In this document: piece after piece, positions 11,753 through 22,673 of the stretch
Layout of the letters: the number at the start of each line of letters is the position of its first letter
How positions within the stretch are numbered: position 1 is the stretch's first letter
NCBI GenBank assembly: GCA_936440205.1
Contig: OW387139.1
Coordinates: 1,911,596-1,975,595, forward strand
Direction: 5' to 3'
DNA: 64,000 bases
Origin: Lepidonotus clava
Lineage: Eukaryota; Annelida; Polychaeta; Phyllodocida; Polynoidae
The notes under the pieces: generated by a model
Databases searched by the model: none
The model's input: the letters and a program-made list of their open reading frames with translations, nothing else
What the model was told of the DNA's origin: nothing
Program-made: the position numbers and the translations under genes

Positions 11753-13736
11753 CAACCGGTTATATTGTCACTCTAATGCTTGAATTTCACATTAGTATAT
11801 GTTTATCAGTTAAAGGCGAACTGCATCCAAGAAAAAAACATTCTTTATAATATGTATACTAGTTGTATTATAGCATTGTAGGCCTATACTAGTGTTAGCC
11901 CAGTTCGTGGGACCTCCAGGCATAGCCTTCATCTGTTCAGCCGTAATGAAGGGTGTCATCGTGGTCACAAATTGTAGCTGTCCAACTTTTCTCTGTACAT
12001 TTGGTCTCTATAGCATGTCATCGCCTTATAATATAAAGACCTGTTCGGTTTACTGTGAGGGCTTCCCGTCCTGGGACCGCCGTCAGCGCCACCTGGGCCA
12101 ACACTGCTAACACCCACTATTACATTACACAATACGAGCTGCGATATGGGAAAAAAATGGTATAGTAGTCAAGTATCAAAGTTATAAGTCGTGGAGAGGC
12201 AGACAAGTAAGACAATAATTTAATGATAATATTTCTTGTCTGGATAAATAAAGGAATATGAATAAAAAAGTACAATCGTGCGATATGACTCTCATATGAA
12301 AGGGAGTGTTTGTCGTATAGTGTAATGGGGGGGTCTAGGCTCACTCAGGTTGCCAATAACAGTGCCATACTGCAACCATGCCTTTTTTAATCAGTCTGTT
12401 CCTTACTTAAACCCCGCATAGCCATCCAAATACAGGAATAACAACCAAAACTGAACAGACAAAAAGTTGCTGTGACGTTATGATAATGTCACTCCCTAGG
12501 CTGTGGGTTGAACAACTTTAGGTGTTTACTGCCATAGGATGATAGAAATTCAACCCAGTCGCCCAGGACGAACCAGATATATATGCGACCTCGCCTATGT
12601 GAGGCCGTTTCTACTAAAGACGGTGTATACCTGACGCTCATGACGTCTCCTGAATAGGATAAACTATGTACGCGACATTAATCAACCATCTACAAATTCC
12701 CATTTCCATATACTACTAACATATCGTTTGTCAGCTTTGCACCTCACTTACAGAGCTATTGATCTATGCATTTTCATCAATAGAAAATGTTATTCATTGA
12801 CTACCTAATGATGATTCAATAATACTATAAGAAGCAAATATAATGATTATGATTAAAGGCCGCTCCGGCATTCATACTACCACCGCTGGGCTCTATCCTT
12901 AATGTCATCAATCCACGCAACATGATTGCTTATATCGAGAAACGAATTTTGGCGACACCGCACATACAGGCAGGTCCATGCATGTGATACGCTTCAATTT
13001 CCCATTCCTGTATACTACTCACAGCAGTTCCATGTTGCGTAAATAACCACATCAATTCTTGCTACCACAGATAGCAAATTTCTGATATTGTACTTGCAAG
13101 TTAGCCTGGATCCAGGTGCATACAAGTCACAAGGCTTAAGTATAAGAATTTTCATTAATTATGCCATTATTTGTAATTGACAAGATGTAAAAATTAGCAT
13201 TCAACATTTTTTGGTTTGTATCCATGTATATCTTAGGTATTTCTGAGTTGGTTTGGAAATATTTTCATGATAGATGGATTCAGAGCAAATATTTCTATAT
13301 TTCCTATAAGTTTTCTAATCAATTTGTCGACAAAATCTGTAAAAATTTACCTGCAGGTGCAGAAAATGCTATAAATCAACTATCCGTGGTGGGGTGAATT
13401 GATATTGCAGTCACCCGGCGACTTTAATTTGCCGATCGCCCATCACACAGCGACGGTAACATCACCTAGTGGGTATGGGGGCCTTGGGGACCCTATGCTG
13501 CATGAATGAAGGGGAGTTCACACTATGATGATGATGTCGCACATATTGCAGATACTCTTCTTGGTTATACACGTGTTGAATACCTGAAATAGCCAATTTC
13601 AAACAATTATATTGCCCCTACATGTGACTATTCTGTGATACCCTCTTATCACACCAGTATCGCAGCTCAAGTCCACAGGTTTAAGTAGACTGTTGTTTTC
13701 AGGCAGCATGAAGACGAGTCATGTATTTTATCATAG
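11753..13736. other. Intergenic, no gene seen
   Basis: No supported exon. A fragment at about 13,395-13,485 (CACCTAGTGGGTATGGGGGC with CGACGGTAA before it) resembles the right end of the ~215-bp TTAA family found at 31,898 and 55,582. Confidence 0.4.
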
Positions 13737-14236
13737 TAGAAAAAGGACAGGTCCCACAGTCTTATAATAGAAAAGGACGGGTCCTGCAGTCTTATAGTAG
13801 AAAAGGACGGGTCCTGTTGTCTTGTAGTAGAAAAGGATGGGTCCCACAGTCTTACAGTAGAAAAGGACGGGTCCCACAGTCTTATAGTAGAAAAGAACGG
13901 GTCCACCAGTCTCATAGTAGAAAAGGATGGGTCCCCCAGTCTTATAGTAGAAAAGGACGGGTCCTGCAGTCTCATAGTAGAAAAGGACGGGTCCCACAGT
14001 CTTATAGTAGAAAAGGATGGGTCCCACAGTCTCATACTAGAAAAGGATGGGTCCCCCAGTCTTATAGTAGAAAAGGATGGGTCCTGCTGTCTTATAGTAG
14101 AAAAGAACGGGTCCCACAGTCTTATAGTAGAAAAGGATGGGTCCCACAGTCTTTTAGTAGAAAAGGACGGGTCCCGCAGTCTTATAGTAGAAAAGGACGG
14201 GTCCTGATGTCTTATAGTAGAAAAGGATGGGTCATG
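13737..14236. repeat. Minisatellite, 30-bp unit
   Basis: About 17 copies of TCTTATAGTAGAAAAGGACG followed by GGTCCCACAG. Two further units lie at about 14,774-14,835, beyond an inserted element, so one array has been split. Open frames on both strands follow from the 30-bp period. Confidence 0.93.
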
Positions 14237-14239
14237 TCC

Positions 14240-14773
14240 CAGCCGGCGGTATGACGTTATAATAACGTTGCAGCAACGTTCTGGATTGGTCTTTGTTACG
14301 TTACATTGTAACGTTGCAGCGACGTTCTTTTGATGACTCCCAATAACTTTGCTGCATCCAATTGATGCAACGTTACATTGTGATGTTCTAATAACATTTT
14401 TGTGACGTTATTTATGAGGCTGAGACTTGATAAGAATGTCACAATAACCTTCTGTTTAGGTTGGGTTGATACCTGACCTAATAAGATAGTCACAGTTACG
14501 TTCTGTTTAGGTTAGTTTGGGACCTCCCCTGGTGAGGAAGTTACAATAATGTTCTTTTTAAATGAGGTCTCAACCCCACCTAATCAGAACGTCACTATAA
14601 CGTTCTGTTTGGATTTGGATTTGACATTTCTTCATTAGAACGTTATGATAACATTCTTTTTTGGTTAGGTCTCAGAAAAATTACGTAATGGTTACGTTTT
14701 ATTTTAGTAAGTAACAGACTAACCAAAAAAGTATGGTTGCATAACGTGACCGTTACGTCGCACTCCAGCTGGG
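14240..14773. mobile_element. AACGTT-rich element inserted in an array
   Basis: Begins CCCAGCCGGCGG and ends with the complement of CCCCAGCTGGAGTGCGACG, so it has short inverted ends. The interior repeats AACGTTCTGTTTAGGTT, GTAACGTTGCAG and similar words in both orientations. The same family appears at about 22,916, 23,529, 24,470, 46,085, 56,800, 58,140, 59,690 and 61,225. Non-coding; I class it as a non-autonomous DNA element, but the superfamily is unknown. Confidence 0.7.
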
Positions 14774-14835
14774 GATGTCTTATAGTAGTAAAGGACGGTT
14801 TCCACAGTCTTATAGTAGAAAAGGACGGGTCCTCC
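14774..14835. repeat. Right-hand remainder of the 30-bp array
   Basis: Two units of the array at 13,737-14,236 (TCTTATAGTAGTAAAGGACG and TCTTATAGTAGAAAAGGACG), separated from it by the inserted AACGTT-rich element. Confidence 0.85.
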
Positions 14836-15023
14836 CACCTCACATCTGGCCCCCAGTATTGAGTGGCGTGACGGCGACGACAACCTTCCCAGAATACACC
14901 GCAGTTTAATCAGTGGGCGTCGTAAACATGGCGCCAACTGCAACCAGCAGGGAGGAGGGGGGTAAGGTGTCGAGGTGCTGGGGGTGGGGTTGACGGTGAT
15001 GTGATTTGACTGCCACACAAGAT

Positions 15024-15066
15024 TGTGTGTGTGTGTGTGTGTGTGTGTTTGTGGTGTGTGTGTGTG

Positions 15067-15097
<31 letters not shown>

Positions 15098-15441
15098 TGG
15101 TGTGTGTGTGGTGTGTGTGGGTGTGTGGTGTGTGTGTGTGTGTGGTGTGTGTGTGGTGTGTGTGGGTGTGTGGTGTGTGTGTGTGTGTGGTGTGTGTGGT
15201 GTGTATGTGTGTGTGGTGTGTGTGTGTGTGTGGGTGGTGTGTGTGTGTTTGTGTGTGTGTGTGGTGTGTGTGTGTGGTGTGTGTGTGTGTGGTGTGTGTG
15301 GTGTGTGTGTGTGTGTTTGTGGTGTATGTGTGTGTGTGTGTGTGTTTGTGGTGTGTGTGTGTGGTGTGTGTGTGTGGTGTGTGTGTGTTTGTGTGTGTGT
15401 GTGTTTGTGGTGTGTATGTGTGTGTGTGTCTCTCTCTCTCT
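15024..15441. repeat. TG-rich microsatellite
   Basis: Over 400 bp of (TG)n interrupted by TGTTTGTGG and GTGTGGTG variants, ending in a short TC tract. Alternating purine-pyrimidine DNA of this kind can adopt Z-form. The long cysteine/valine or histidine/threonine frames on either strand are artefacts. Confidence 0.95.
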
Positions 15442-15730
15442 GTGTCTGTGTGTTTTAACTGTATCAAAATCAACTCCCAATTTTTGGTGGACAGCTTGAT
15501 TTTATTACCGAATTCATTAGTGTTAAAACCTCATTATGTTTCGGCTGGTTAAAGCCTTCAGCAGAATATGCCTTATACCTATGTTTGCATTTGATGTGTG
15601 TAATTTACTGGTAGGTAATGTTTGTATCCATATACCGAGTGAGTTATGTTTACCACAAAATTTGAAGAAAATTAATATAAAAGTCTTTAATTTACCACTG
15701 ACAGCTTTATCAAAACACTTATTCTAAAGC

Positions 15731-15912
15731 TAAGGGCCGTCCATAGATGTTGTCATGCACAAGGGGGTGGGTGGGTGATTTGAACAGTGTGACACTGCCT
15801 GAAAATGGATGTTATTTTCATGTTTAGATTAGAGGATTTAGTGTGACAGGGGGTGGGGTGGGTCCTTCAATTACCCTGAAAAAGTGTGACATCATTTATG
15901 GACGGCCCCTAA
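15731..15912. mobile_element. MITE, GGGCCGTCCATA ends
   Basis: Left end TAAGGGCCGTCCATAGATG, right end the complement of TTAGGGGCCGTCCATAAATG; length about 182 bp; flanked by TA. Ends of this kind are widespread in animal MITEs. No coding capacity. Confidence 0.8.
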
Positions 15913-16380
15913 CTAAGTGCCATCGGTTACATCACCAAGTCGTTTAAGTGAACGCCCATTAACTGCATACGTAATTTGACAAGGTGCCTAGGTCCTCGAC
16001 CTCCCTTTATCATATAATTGACATTTGTAATGCACTGAAGCCATTAACACCCTTCCCTCCTTGTCCTTCGTTAGTTAATGGACGATTCTTAATGTTTATG
16101 TTAGAATAAAAATGAATGTTAAGACACATCAGGTAACTCCATTTTATTGCAGTGTGTGTCACAAATCACTTCCACGGAGGTTCCAATCATAATCCAATAT
16201 CTCTTAAGATCGGAAAAAATGACACAGCGCGTAGCGGGGTAACGTTGATCATAGTCATATAAAGTTGATAATATAATGATTAAGCATTTTGGTGAGGCAG
16301 ATGTTAATATTTATAGAGAGACAAACGAGTTTAGTTCCTTATATATGTTGCAATTCAACATAAAACTGTTTTATGAAGTC
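15913..16380. other. Intergenic flank of the Ngaro element
   Basis: Single-copy-looking sequence, no gene seen. It ends in ATGAAGTC immediately before the element. Confidence 0.4.
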
Positions 16381-16508
16381 ATTACTGTACCCCAGTGAGA
16401 TATAAATAAAAGAGAGAGGCATGGCTGGGGAATAAAATGTTTATTTTATGAATAATGTATATAAGTATATAAGTAGATGTAATAGATGGATTTATATTAA
16501 ATTCCGCC
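16381..16508 (-). repeat. Ngaro terminal repeat B2
   Basis: 128-bp outer 3' repeat of the element, beginning ATTACTGTACCCCAGTGAG on the plus strand and ending AAATTCCGCC. Same sequence as B1 (16,781-16,908) apart from one base. The outermost ATT matches the ATT beside A1 and the one at the B1/A2 junction. Confidence 0.88.
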
Positions 16509-16559
16509 TAATGCGGATATTAAATGTATATAATAAATATAATTGGTGAGGGTGGGTGG

Positions 16560-16779
16560 GATTTGATATATTTTGATAGATTTGAGATAGATGTTGTAGG
16601 TATGGTGGTTGGAGTTGTAATGGAAGGAGGTAAAGGTGATTATGGGATATATTGGTAGATTTAGTGTGTAGAGGAAATAATAGGTGGGGGTAGTGGTATG
16701 AGGTGTTGTATAGTATATAAGTTGACACCAGGGGGCAGCAATGAACCCCCCTGCACTGCACCAGCAGGCATGGGACGAC
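16560..16779 (-). repeat. Ngaro internal repeat A2
   Basis: 220-bp copy of A1 between B1 and B2, from GATTTGATATATTTTGATAG to GCATGGGACGAC. I find no difference from A1 by eye. In this family the B1-A2 unit is thought to serve as template for rebuilding both ends through a circular intermediate. Confidence 0.88.
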
Positions 16780-16780
16780 C

Positions 16781-16908
16781 ATTACTGTACCCCAGTGAGA
16801 TATAAATAAAAGAGAGAGGCATGGCTGGGGAATAAAATGTTTATTTTATGAATAATGTATATAAGTATATAAGTAGATATAATAGATGGATTTATATTAA
16901 ATTCCGCC
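16781..16908 (-). repeat. Ngaro internal repeat B1
   Basis: 128-bp copy of B2 lying just downstream of the recombinase ORF and abutting A2. The A2/B1 junction reads GACGACCATTACTGTACC. Confidence 0.88.
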
Positions 16909-17004
16909 AAGCCAGCCAAGTTAATTTATATAGAGGGGTGGGTGGGGAGGGTAATGGGAATTAAGAATTGATATATAAGATAAAAGTTTATAAGACGTGA
17001 GCGT

Positions 17005-18102
17005 CTAGTCCGTGACTGATTTTACTAAGGCCTTGGTAACGGTGCCAGTTTGGGTGTCGATATACCGGCGATACGCCATCGATCGCCAGCCCCCATGGCA
17101 TTGTATCTGGAGATCTGAACACCCTGCCACATGTGCCTGGGTGGCCGCGGTCTTGCGGATACTGTGAAGGGACGCAGTCGCCCGCGGCTCCCCAATGTCT
17201 GCCAGTGCCCTGGTCCAAGCCTTCTTGATCATTGAGACTGGGACCGGGTTCCGGTCCGCGTACATGATGAGGGGGTCGGATTTTTTCTTTGTGGGGACTG
17301 CCAGTATATTGGCCATCAGCGCCGTAACCGGGCACATTGACGTGTCGGGTAGGCGTGGCAAAGTCACTGTCCTGTATTGTCCGATCTTCTGCATGTTCTT
17401 CGCCCACTTGATCTTTACCTGCATTTTGTCGGCGTGGTATGTCACGTCTCCTCTTGTGGGGTGCCGCCACTGGTCGAATGTCTTTACGGTGTTGGGTGCT
17501 ATTTCTGATTGTCTTAGCGCCCCGTAGTATATCACGAGAATCGCGGTCTTCACCACGTTCCCCACCAAGTCCTTCGGCAGCGCCGCCACCGCGCGCAGCA
17601 GCACCGGCACTGGCAGTGGGGGCTTTACCCTGGGCACGTATGACTTTTGTCTGTCCATCGCGTCCAACGCCATCTTCACCCTGATGTGATCGAGGGGCAG
17701 CGTCGGGGCCCCCGCCAGTCGCATGAACACCCTGATCTGCGAGAGTTTGTTCTTCACCGACGCCGGCGCTGGTGTGTGCAGGGCGACGTATTCCAGGTAC
17801 GCGCAGACGTGATGATGCGACAGGGCCATGGGGTTCACGTTGAACCTGGCCATGAAAGCCACGTACGTCCGCACCGTCGACGCCTGGTTCGCCCTCGTAC
17901 CGGCGGCCCTGGCGCTCATCTGTCGGGAAGCCGCCCTCTCCATCAGCGATGTTAGTGCCGGATCTGCGGTGAACAATGGATCCCACATGTGAGACAAAGA
18001 ACAGGCATGGTCGGACACACAGTAGGCTATAGTGGTTGACGAATGCCGCGGTGGTCGCAAGATGTGCTTTCCCCGTGTGTGCGCGGCTGAGTGCGTCAGC
18101 AA
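17005..18102 (-). CDS. Ngaro tyrosine recombinase (YR)
   Basis: Tyrosine recombinase that would integrate a circular DNA copy of the element. The frame is 365 codons. The family's catalytic pattern is visible: the first Arg in GALRQSE, the His-x-x-Arg box in SLHSIRKTAATQ, a later His in CHGGW and the nucleophile Tyr in YRRYI close to the C-terminus. An N-terminal helical SAM-like segment (STVRTYVAFMARF to RVFMRLAG) precedes the catalytic part. The ORF overlaps the end of the upstream pol frame in another phase, common in YR elements. The first codons run over the RNase H tail, so the true start lies further in. Confidence 0.88.
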   Translation of the reverse strand: MLTHSAAHTRGKHILRPPRHSSTTIAYCVSDHACSLSHMWDPLFTADPALTSLMERAASRQMSARAAGTRANQASTVRTYVAFMARFNVNPMALSHHHVCAYLEYVALHTPAPASVKNKLSQIRVFMRLAGAPTLPLDHIRVKMALDAMDRQKSYVPRVKPPLPVPVLLRAVAALPKDLVGNVVKTAILVIYYGALRQSEIAPNTVKTFDQWRHPTRGDVTYHADKMQVKIKWAKNMQKIGQYRTVTLPRLPDTSMCPVTALMANILAVPTKKKSDPLIMYADRNPVPVSMIKKAWTRALADIGEPRATASLHSIRKTAATQAHVAGCSDLQIQCHGGWRSMAYRRYIDTQTGTVTKALVKSVTD

Positions 18103-19984
18103 CGTCGTTGTCTATGCCCGGGATGTGGTCATATGACAGTCGTACATCCATGACCGCCTCGATCATCCATGCCGCGCGGGCGCATTCCTGGAGCACTTTG
18201 TTCCTGACCCGCCCGGACGTGAGGGACTGGACCGCCGCCTTGTTGTCACAGCGCACCCTAATGTGGGTCCCTCGGTCCGCCGATGACACGAAGCTGTGGA
18301 GGGCCACCACCACGTTGAGCGCCTCCAGCTCGGTGATGTTTCTACCCGGGTCGTCCGTCGGCGCAATTTGTTGGCCGTATGCAAATTGGCCATCCGTGGC
18401 CCCTATCCCCGTTAGGCACGCATCCACCAATAGGACGCGCGATGGGGCTCCCGGAGGTATGAGCGCGACACCGTTCCACTCCTCACAGAAGGCCAAGAAC
18501 CACTCCAGGTCGGCCTTCACCTCGGGGGTGACGTATATCCTATCCCCTGTAGCCTGCCTCATGCCCTCAAGGAGTCTGGACACGAATGTGCGTGCTGGCC
18601 TCACACACTTAGCCACAAATAGAAGGTGGCCAAGAAGCGACTGCATTGTGCGTTTGGTTATGTATGATTTTTTGTGCACTTCCCGCACCTTGTCCAATAC
18701 CTCGCATACCTTGCTCCTTGGGATGGATATAGACATGTCGCGAGCATTAACCATGACTCCGAGCCACTTTATCGCCTGGGCGGGAGGCTGGGCCTTTTCC
18801 TTTGCCTCCGGCAGCCCCAGGACCTCAAATAGGTCCTTAGCCATGGCGTAGTGGGCGTCGGCCAGCTTCCTGTTTTGTGAGACGATTACTAGATCATCCA
18901 GGTACATAAAACATATGATGCCCCGTCCGCGCAGCACCTGTGTAATGCAGTCCGCGACCGACTGCATATGGTGAGACGACGCTCGTGCGCCGAACGGGAT
19001 AGAAAGGTCACAGAAATATTTGCCCCCCCACGCGAAACACAGGAGGGACCAGTTGAGGGGGTCCGAGGCAAAATTTTTATATGCCCTCGATATATCAATC
19101 GTGGACATTTACGCCTGTGGTCCGAATCTTACCAACTCCGAGGCCAGTGCCTCCACCGTGGGGAGGGAGTGTGGACACTCCACTCCATATACGCCGTTTT
19201 TAACCACATACGCATTTATCGAATGCTCCTGGGGGTATGTCATATCTGTTATGACCCGTCGTTTGTCTGCGACCGCCTTGGCCCTGGTCATCAGGGGCGA
19301 GACGTGACACCAGGGCTCAAATGGCGGGGCCCCGAACGGGCCCACCACATCCTGGTCCCTGCTCTCCTTGTAGATGAAGTCCGACACATGTTCCGGGTAG
19401 TCCTCCGCACTAGGATGATTTTGCGTGGCGCCCGTATCTGACACCGGGCCCACGTACCCCGTGGGGAAGCCATACTTCACGAAGTCGACCACCTGTGCCC
19501 CCCCCGGTACATCGGCCATAATACGCTCCCAGGCCGGCACATTTATGTGTGACGGTACCTCTACCTTGGCCGACATGGCGTTGGGAAGACCCGTCGCCCG
19601 CACCACATCATATATGCGGACCAACTCCGGGTCCCATGTCCCGCCGACCATGCGGGGCCAATTTTCCCTACGATGTTGTGCCACCACCTGGGGGCGCGTG
19701 TCGGCCACCTGGCCGAATGGCAATGATGACTCGCAGGAACGTCGGATACGATCGAAGTCGGGTGTGTGTCCCCGCCCGCTCTTTACCGTGTGCTGCGGAT
19801 CCGTCCGGCTGTTTATCTCCCTGCAGGGGGGGGCTACCACCACCCCGTCCTGTTGTCTTTCGTGAGTGCGCTCCCCGTCTGGATGGGGCCGACCCCGTGG
19901 GCCATCCGCCTCGTGCCCTCCAGTCGCCCGTTGATCCCTTCCCCGTTGCTCGTTCGGCGTGCCGGGATGGTCGTACCCCGACAC
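18000..19984 (-). mobile_element. Ngaro RT-RNase H (pol) region
   Basis: Reverse transcriptase followed by RNase H. RT landmarks in order: DISRAYKNF, GGKYFCDLSIPFGARAS, and the active-site box YLDDLVIV (the YxDD motif). RNase H landmarks: LLVDACLTGIGA, ITELEALNVVVAL, VRCDNKAAVQSL and DHIPGIDNDVADALSR, with the expected Asp/Glu/Asp/Asp acids. Domain order and end-to-end similarity fit DIRS/Ngaro pol. The region appears broken about once and is otherwise well preserved. Confidence 0.85.
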
Positions 19985-19986
19985 GC

Positions 19987-21219
19987 CTACAACGCGTTTT
20001 TTGGCTGCTGCGTGAAGTGTGAGTGGGCCTGGCCCCTCCAGTATGGCGCGTTGGCTCCCTGCTGGTATGCCGGTGGTTGCGCGAACTGGCCCTGGTGCTG
20101 CTGCTGCGGGGGGGCCATTTGCTGCATGGGCCGGCTCTTGGGCTGCTGAAGCTTCCTCTCACAGGCCATGACGTTGTGGCCGGGGCACTGCCTATTTATA
20201 GAATCACAGTATGAGCACACATGGAGGAACCTAATGGCCTCCTCGTGGTGTGTGCGGAAGCGACACCCGGCTTTGTTATTAAAACCCCGGCATACCACCT
20301 CCTTCTTATCACCCTGCTGGCCCTTATCGGGGGCCACCGGCTGCGATGCCTGTTGTCTACCCCCTCCTGTCATCGCAATCCTGATCCTGTGGTTTTGTAT
20401 GAGCTGGTAGTCGCTCCACGCGAACTCCGCCCGCTCTACCGCGTCCCACACATATTGCGACCACCGACGCACGCCCTCCCACTGCCTTTCCATCACATCA
20501 TGGGTCACGTCCTGGAGGTGGCCCAGGATGTCATCCCTGTCTGCCCTGTCACATCCCTTGGGGTCCCTCAACAATTTGATGGTGGCGTTAATGTATTCCA
20601 TTTGTGTAAGGGAACAGCGGATATCTAGCTTCTGCTTTACGGTATGACAGCCCTCCCTCACTACATACATGTAAGGCTTGATAATTTGACGACCGGTGGC
20701 AATATCAGTATGAACGTGGGTCTTACCGTCCGCCTGGGGGGGGTCAAACCTTTCTCGCATCATGATGTTGTCCACATACCCCGTCGGTACCTGTGCGCAC
20801 AGTGCTCTCGGTGGGGGGAGTGTGTCGTCGGGGTCCGGCCCGGCACGGTGTGGGGCCGTTGTCCTGGCCGGCGTGCTGGCGTCAGTCTGCATGCCGCCGA
20901 GGGCTGAATGAATGAGAAGGTCAAGTTTATCATTTATGCCCCTGACTTCATTTTTTACCAAGTTAATCTCGGACTCCATGGTGAATACCCGGTCTGCTAT
21001 ACCGCCGACCATGCTTGTACGTGTGCCCTCCCCGGACTCGGCCGTCCCTGACATGGGGGACTCAGTAATTGTCTTAAAATCCAACTCCTTACCGTACCTT
21101 GGGTGTAATGACACCTCCGGGTCATCGTCGACCACCGACAGCATAGACTCACTGATTGACTTGATAGCCTTCTGCTTGGCCTTCCTCGCCTTACCCCTCG
21201 TGTACGGCGCCCTCGACAT
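19987..21219 (-). CDS. Ngaro gag-like ORF
   Basis: ORF of about 410 codons if it starts at the Met of MSRAPYTRGKARKAKQK (21,219). The frame stays open further upstream through A1 without other Met-rich support. A basic N-terminal tract is followed by a middle region (LDIRCSLTQMEYINATIKLL, WDAVERAEFAWSDYQL). A Cys/His cluster near the C-terminus (CRGFNNKAGCRF, HVCSYCDS, CPGHNVMAC) resembles the zinc motif of DIRS/Ngaro gag proteins and is expected to bind the element's RNA. A Gln-rich tail ends directly before pol. Confidence 0.8.
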   Translation of the reverse strand: MSRAPYTRGKARKAKQKAIKSISESMLSVVDDDPEVSLHPRYGKELDFKTITESPMSGTAESGEGTRTSMVGGIADRVFTMESEINLVKNEVRGINDKLDLLIHSALGGMQTDASTPARTTAPHRAGPDPDDTLPPPRALCAQVPTGYVDNIMMRERFDPPQADGKTHVHTDIATGRQIIKPYMYVVREGCHTVKQKLDIRCSLTQMEYINATIKLLRDPKGCDRADRDDILGHLQDVTHDVMERQWEGVRRWSQYVWDAVERAEFAWSDYQLIQNHRIRIAMTGGGRQQASQPVAPDKGQQGDKKEVVCRGFNNKAGCRFRTHHEEAIRFLHVCSYCDSINRQCPGHNVMACERKLQQPKSRPMQQMAPPQQQHQGQFAQPPAYQQGANAPYWRGQAHSHFTQQPKNAL

Positions 21220-21386
21220 GGCGGACCGCGTCGCCGGCGTGCCAACTCGGTGCGTGTGGGGGCCTGATCTGTTTCCCTCGTCCTGCCGATTCAGGTGGGC
21301 CTGCCGTAGTGAACCCGACGCAGATATAGTGTGCGTGGATGGTTTGGATGTCGCGGTCGTGCGCTGTGGTTTTTGTGGATTGTATT

Positions 21387-21606
21387 GATTTGATATATTT
21401 TGATAGATTTGAGATAGATGTTGTAGGTATGGTGGTTGGAGTTGTAATGGAAGGAGGTAAAGGTGATTATGGGATATATTGGTAGATTTAGTGTGTAGAG
21501 GAAATAATAGGTGGGGGTAGTGGTATGAGGTGTTGTATAGTATATAAGTTGACACCAGGGGGCAGCAATGAACCCCCCTGCACTGCACCAGCAGGCATGG
21601 GACGAC
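21387..21606 (-). repeat. Ngaro terminal repeat A1
   Basis: 220-bp 5' outer repeat, identical by eye to A2. Its outer edge reads GACGACG then ATTAAAGG, where the flanking TTAA MITE begins. Confidence 0.88.
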
Positions 21607-21612
21607 GATTAA

Positions 21613-22134
21613 AGGTAAATATGGGTATTCAACATGATTTCTTGATAACCATAATAAAATTATCAAACTCACACAGCTGTTAGATGAATGCATAGGGACT
21701 ATAATAAAACTTTAAAAACCATATGTCACCATATCCATTTTTGAGATATTAGCATTTGAAAAAATGAGACTTTACCATTGGCTTCAATGGGGAAAATCAC
21801 ATTTTTCCCCAGCAAAAAATAAATATCCATAATTTTGACTTCAAAAACTGCAAATGTTTAGAAAGGAACAAGATATACATTTTAAGATTAAAAAACATAG
21901 GGTCACCATCAAAAATCAAAACTAAGTCCTGAAAATACCAAAAATTGACCCCCAAAATCCGCAAAATGGCCTATTCTTGTTTAAGAAATTAACAACAATA
22001 TATCTTTTGGGCAAATTATTGTAAATATTTTCAGTTTATAATAATAAGATCACATTTCGGTATCATTTGAAAGAGTTTGAGAAATGAAAACTATTAACAC
22101 CAGGTGGCGCTGCAGTGAATACCCATATTTACCT
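21613..22134. mobile_element. TTAA-flanked MITE (family A)
   Basis: Inverted 19-bp ends AGGTAAATATGGGTATTCA, each bordered by TTAA (21,609-21,612 and 22,135-22,138). Body 522 bp, AT-rich, no coding frame. TTAA duplication is typical of piggyBac-type transposases, but the ends do not begin with the usual CCC, so the superfamily is left open. The left TTAA overlaps the ATT at which the Ngaro element ends. Confidence 0.8.
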
Positions 22135-22138
22135 TTAA

Positions 22139-22673
22139 TATTGTGCTTTATGTTATTTGCCCAGAGAGAAGATTACCTCATACCTTTGATTTAGGTCACA
22201 GCTTATATCGTGAGGGATGGAAAACACTATTAAAGAGCATATTCAACATTACCTGTTTTATAATACCAATTTAACGATGTGAGTTGAATTCAACATGAGA
22301 CAAATACTCAATCTGTCCTTTGCGGAAATGTTTATATAATGACCAGGGAATAGAAAATAAAAGTTTTATTCTTCATTAATCTGTATTTTATGCCTCGGTA
22401 CAAATAAACATAATATAATAGGAACCAGGGGAGACAAGTGGTACCTGCTGTATTGTTGTTACCTGATTCTTACTTCTAATGATCCAAGACGCGTTTACTA
22501 AACGGAATATTTATCCGCAATAATTGTTTCTTCTTCTTCCGACAATGCCTCTTAAACTGATTGCATTGTCGATCAGAACGTTCTACCTAAAACCAGTGTT
22601 GATTGTGATGGTGATGCCTTACCATGCTACTGAACATGTCAGAACGGGAACCCAACACCTGTTAGGATTTTGG
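22139..22673. other. Intergenic, no gene seen
   Basis: Mixed sequence between the family A MITE and the next MITE. No exon or repeat recognised. Confidence 0.4.

Larger units (their letters stand above)
16381..21607 (-). mobile_element. Ngaro-type YR retroelement, young
   Basis: A tyrosine-recombinase (YR) retrotransposon on the minus strand with order A1, gag-like ORF, RT-RNase H, YR, B1, A2, B2. That split-direct-repeat layout marks Ngaro (and PAT) elements and excludes DIRS1, which has inverted ends. No methyltransferase or hydrolase domain is visible, as in simple Ngaro members. A1 and A2 (220 bp each) look identical and B1 and B2 (128 bp) differ at one base, so the insertion is recent. 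It looks nearly whole, with about one visible break in the pol part. No target duplication is seen, as expected for recombinase-mediated integration. Confidence 0.9.

Noticed and set aside
13667-14254. Frames of 98-177 codons on both strands
   Set aside because: Product of the 30-bp array.
14719-15552. Long His/Thr- and Cys/Val-rich frames
   Set aside because: The TG microsatellite read in various phases.
18036-18851. 271-codon plus-strand frame
   Set aside because: It is the opposite-strand shadow of the Ngaro pol region.
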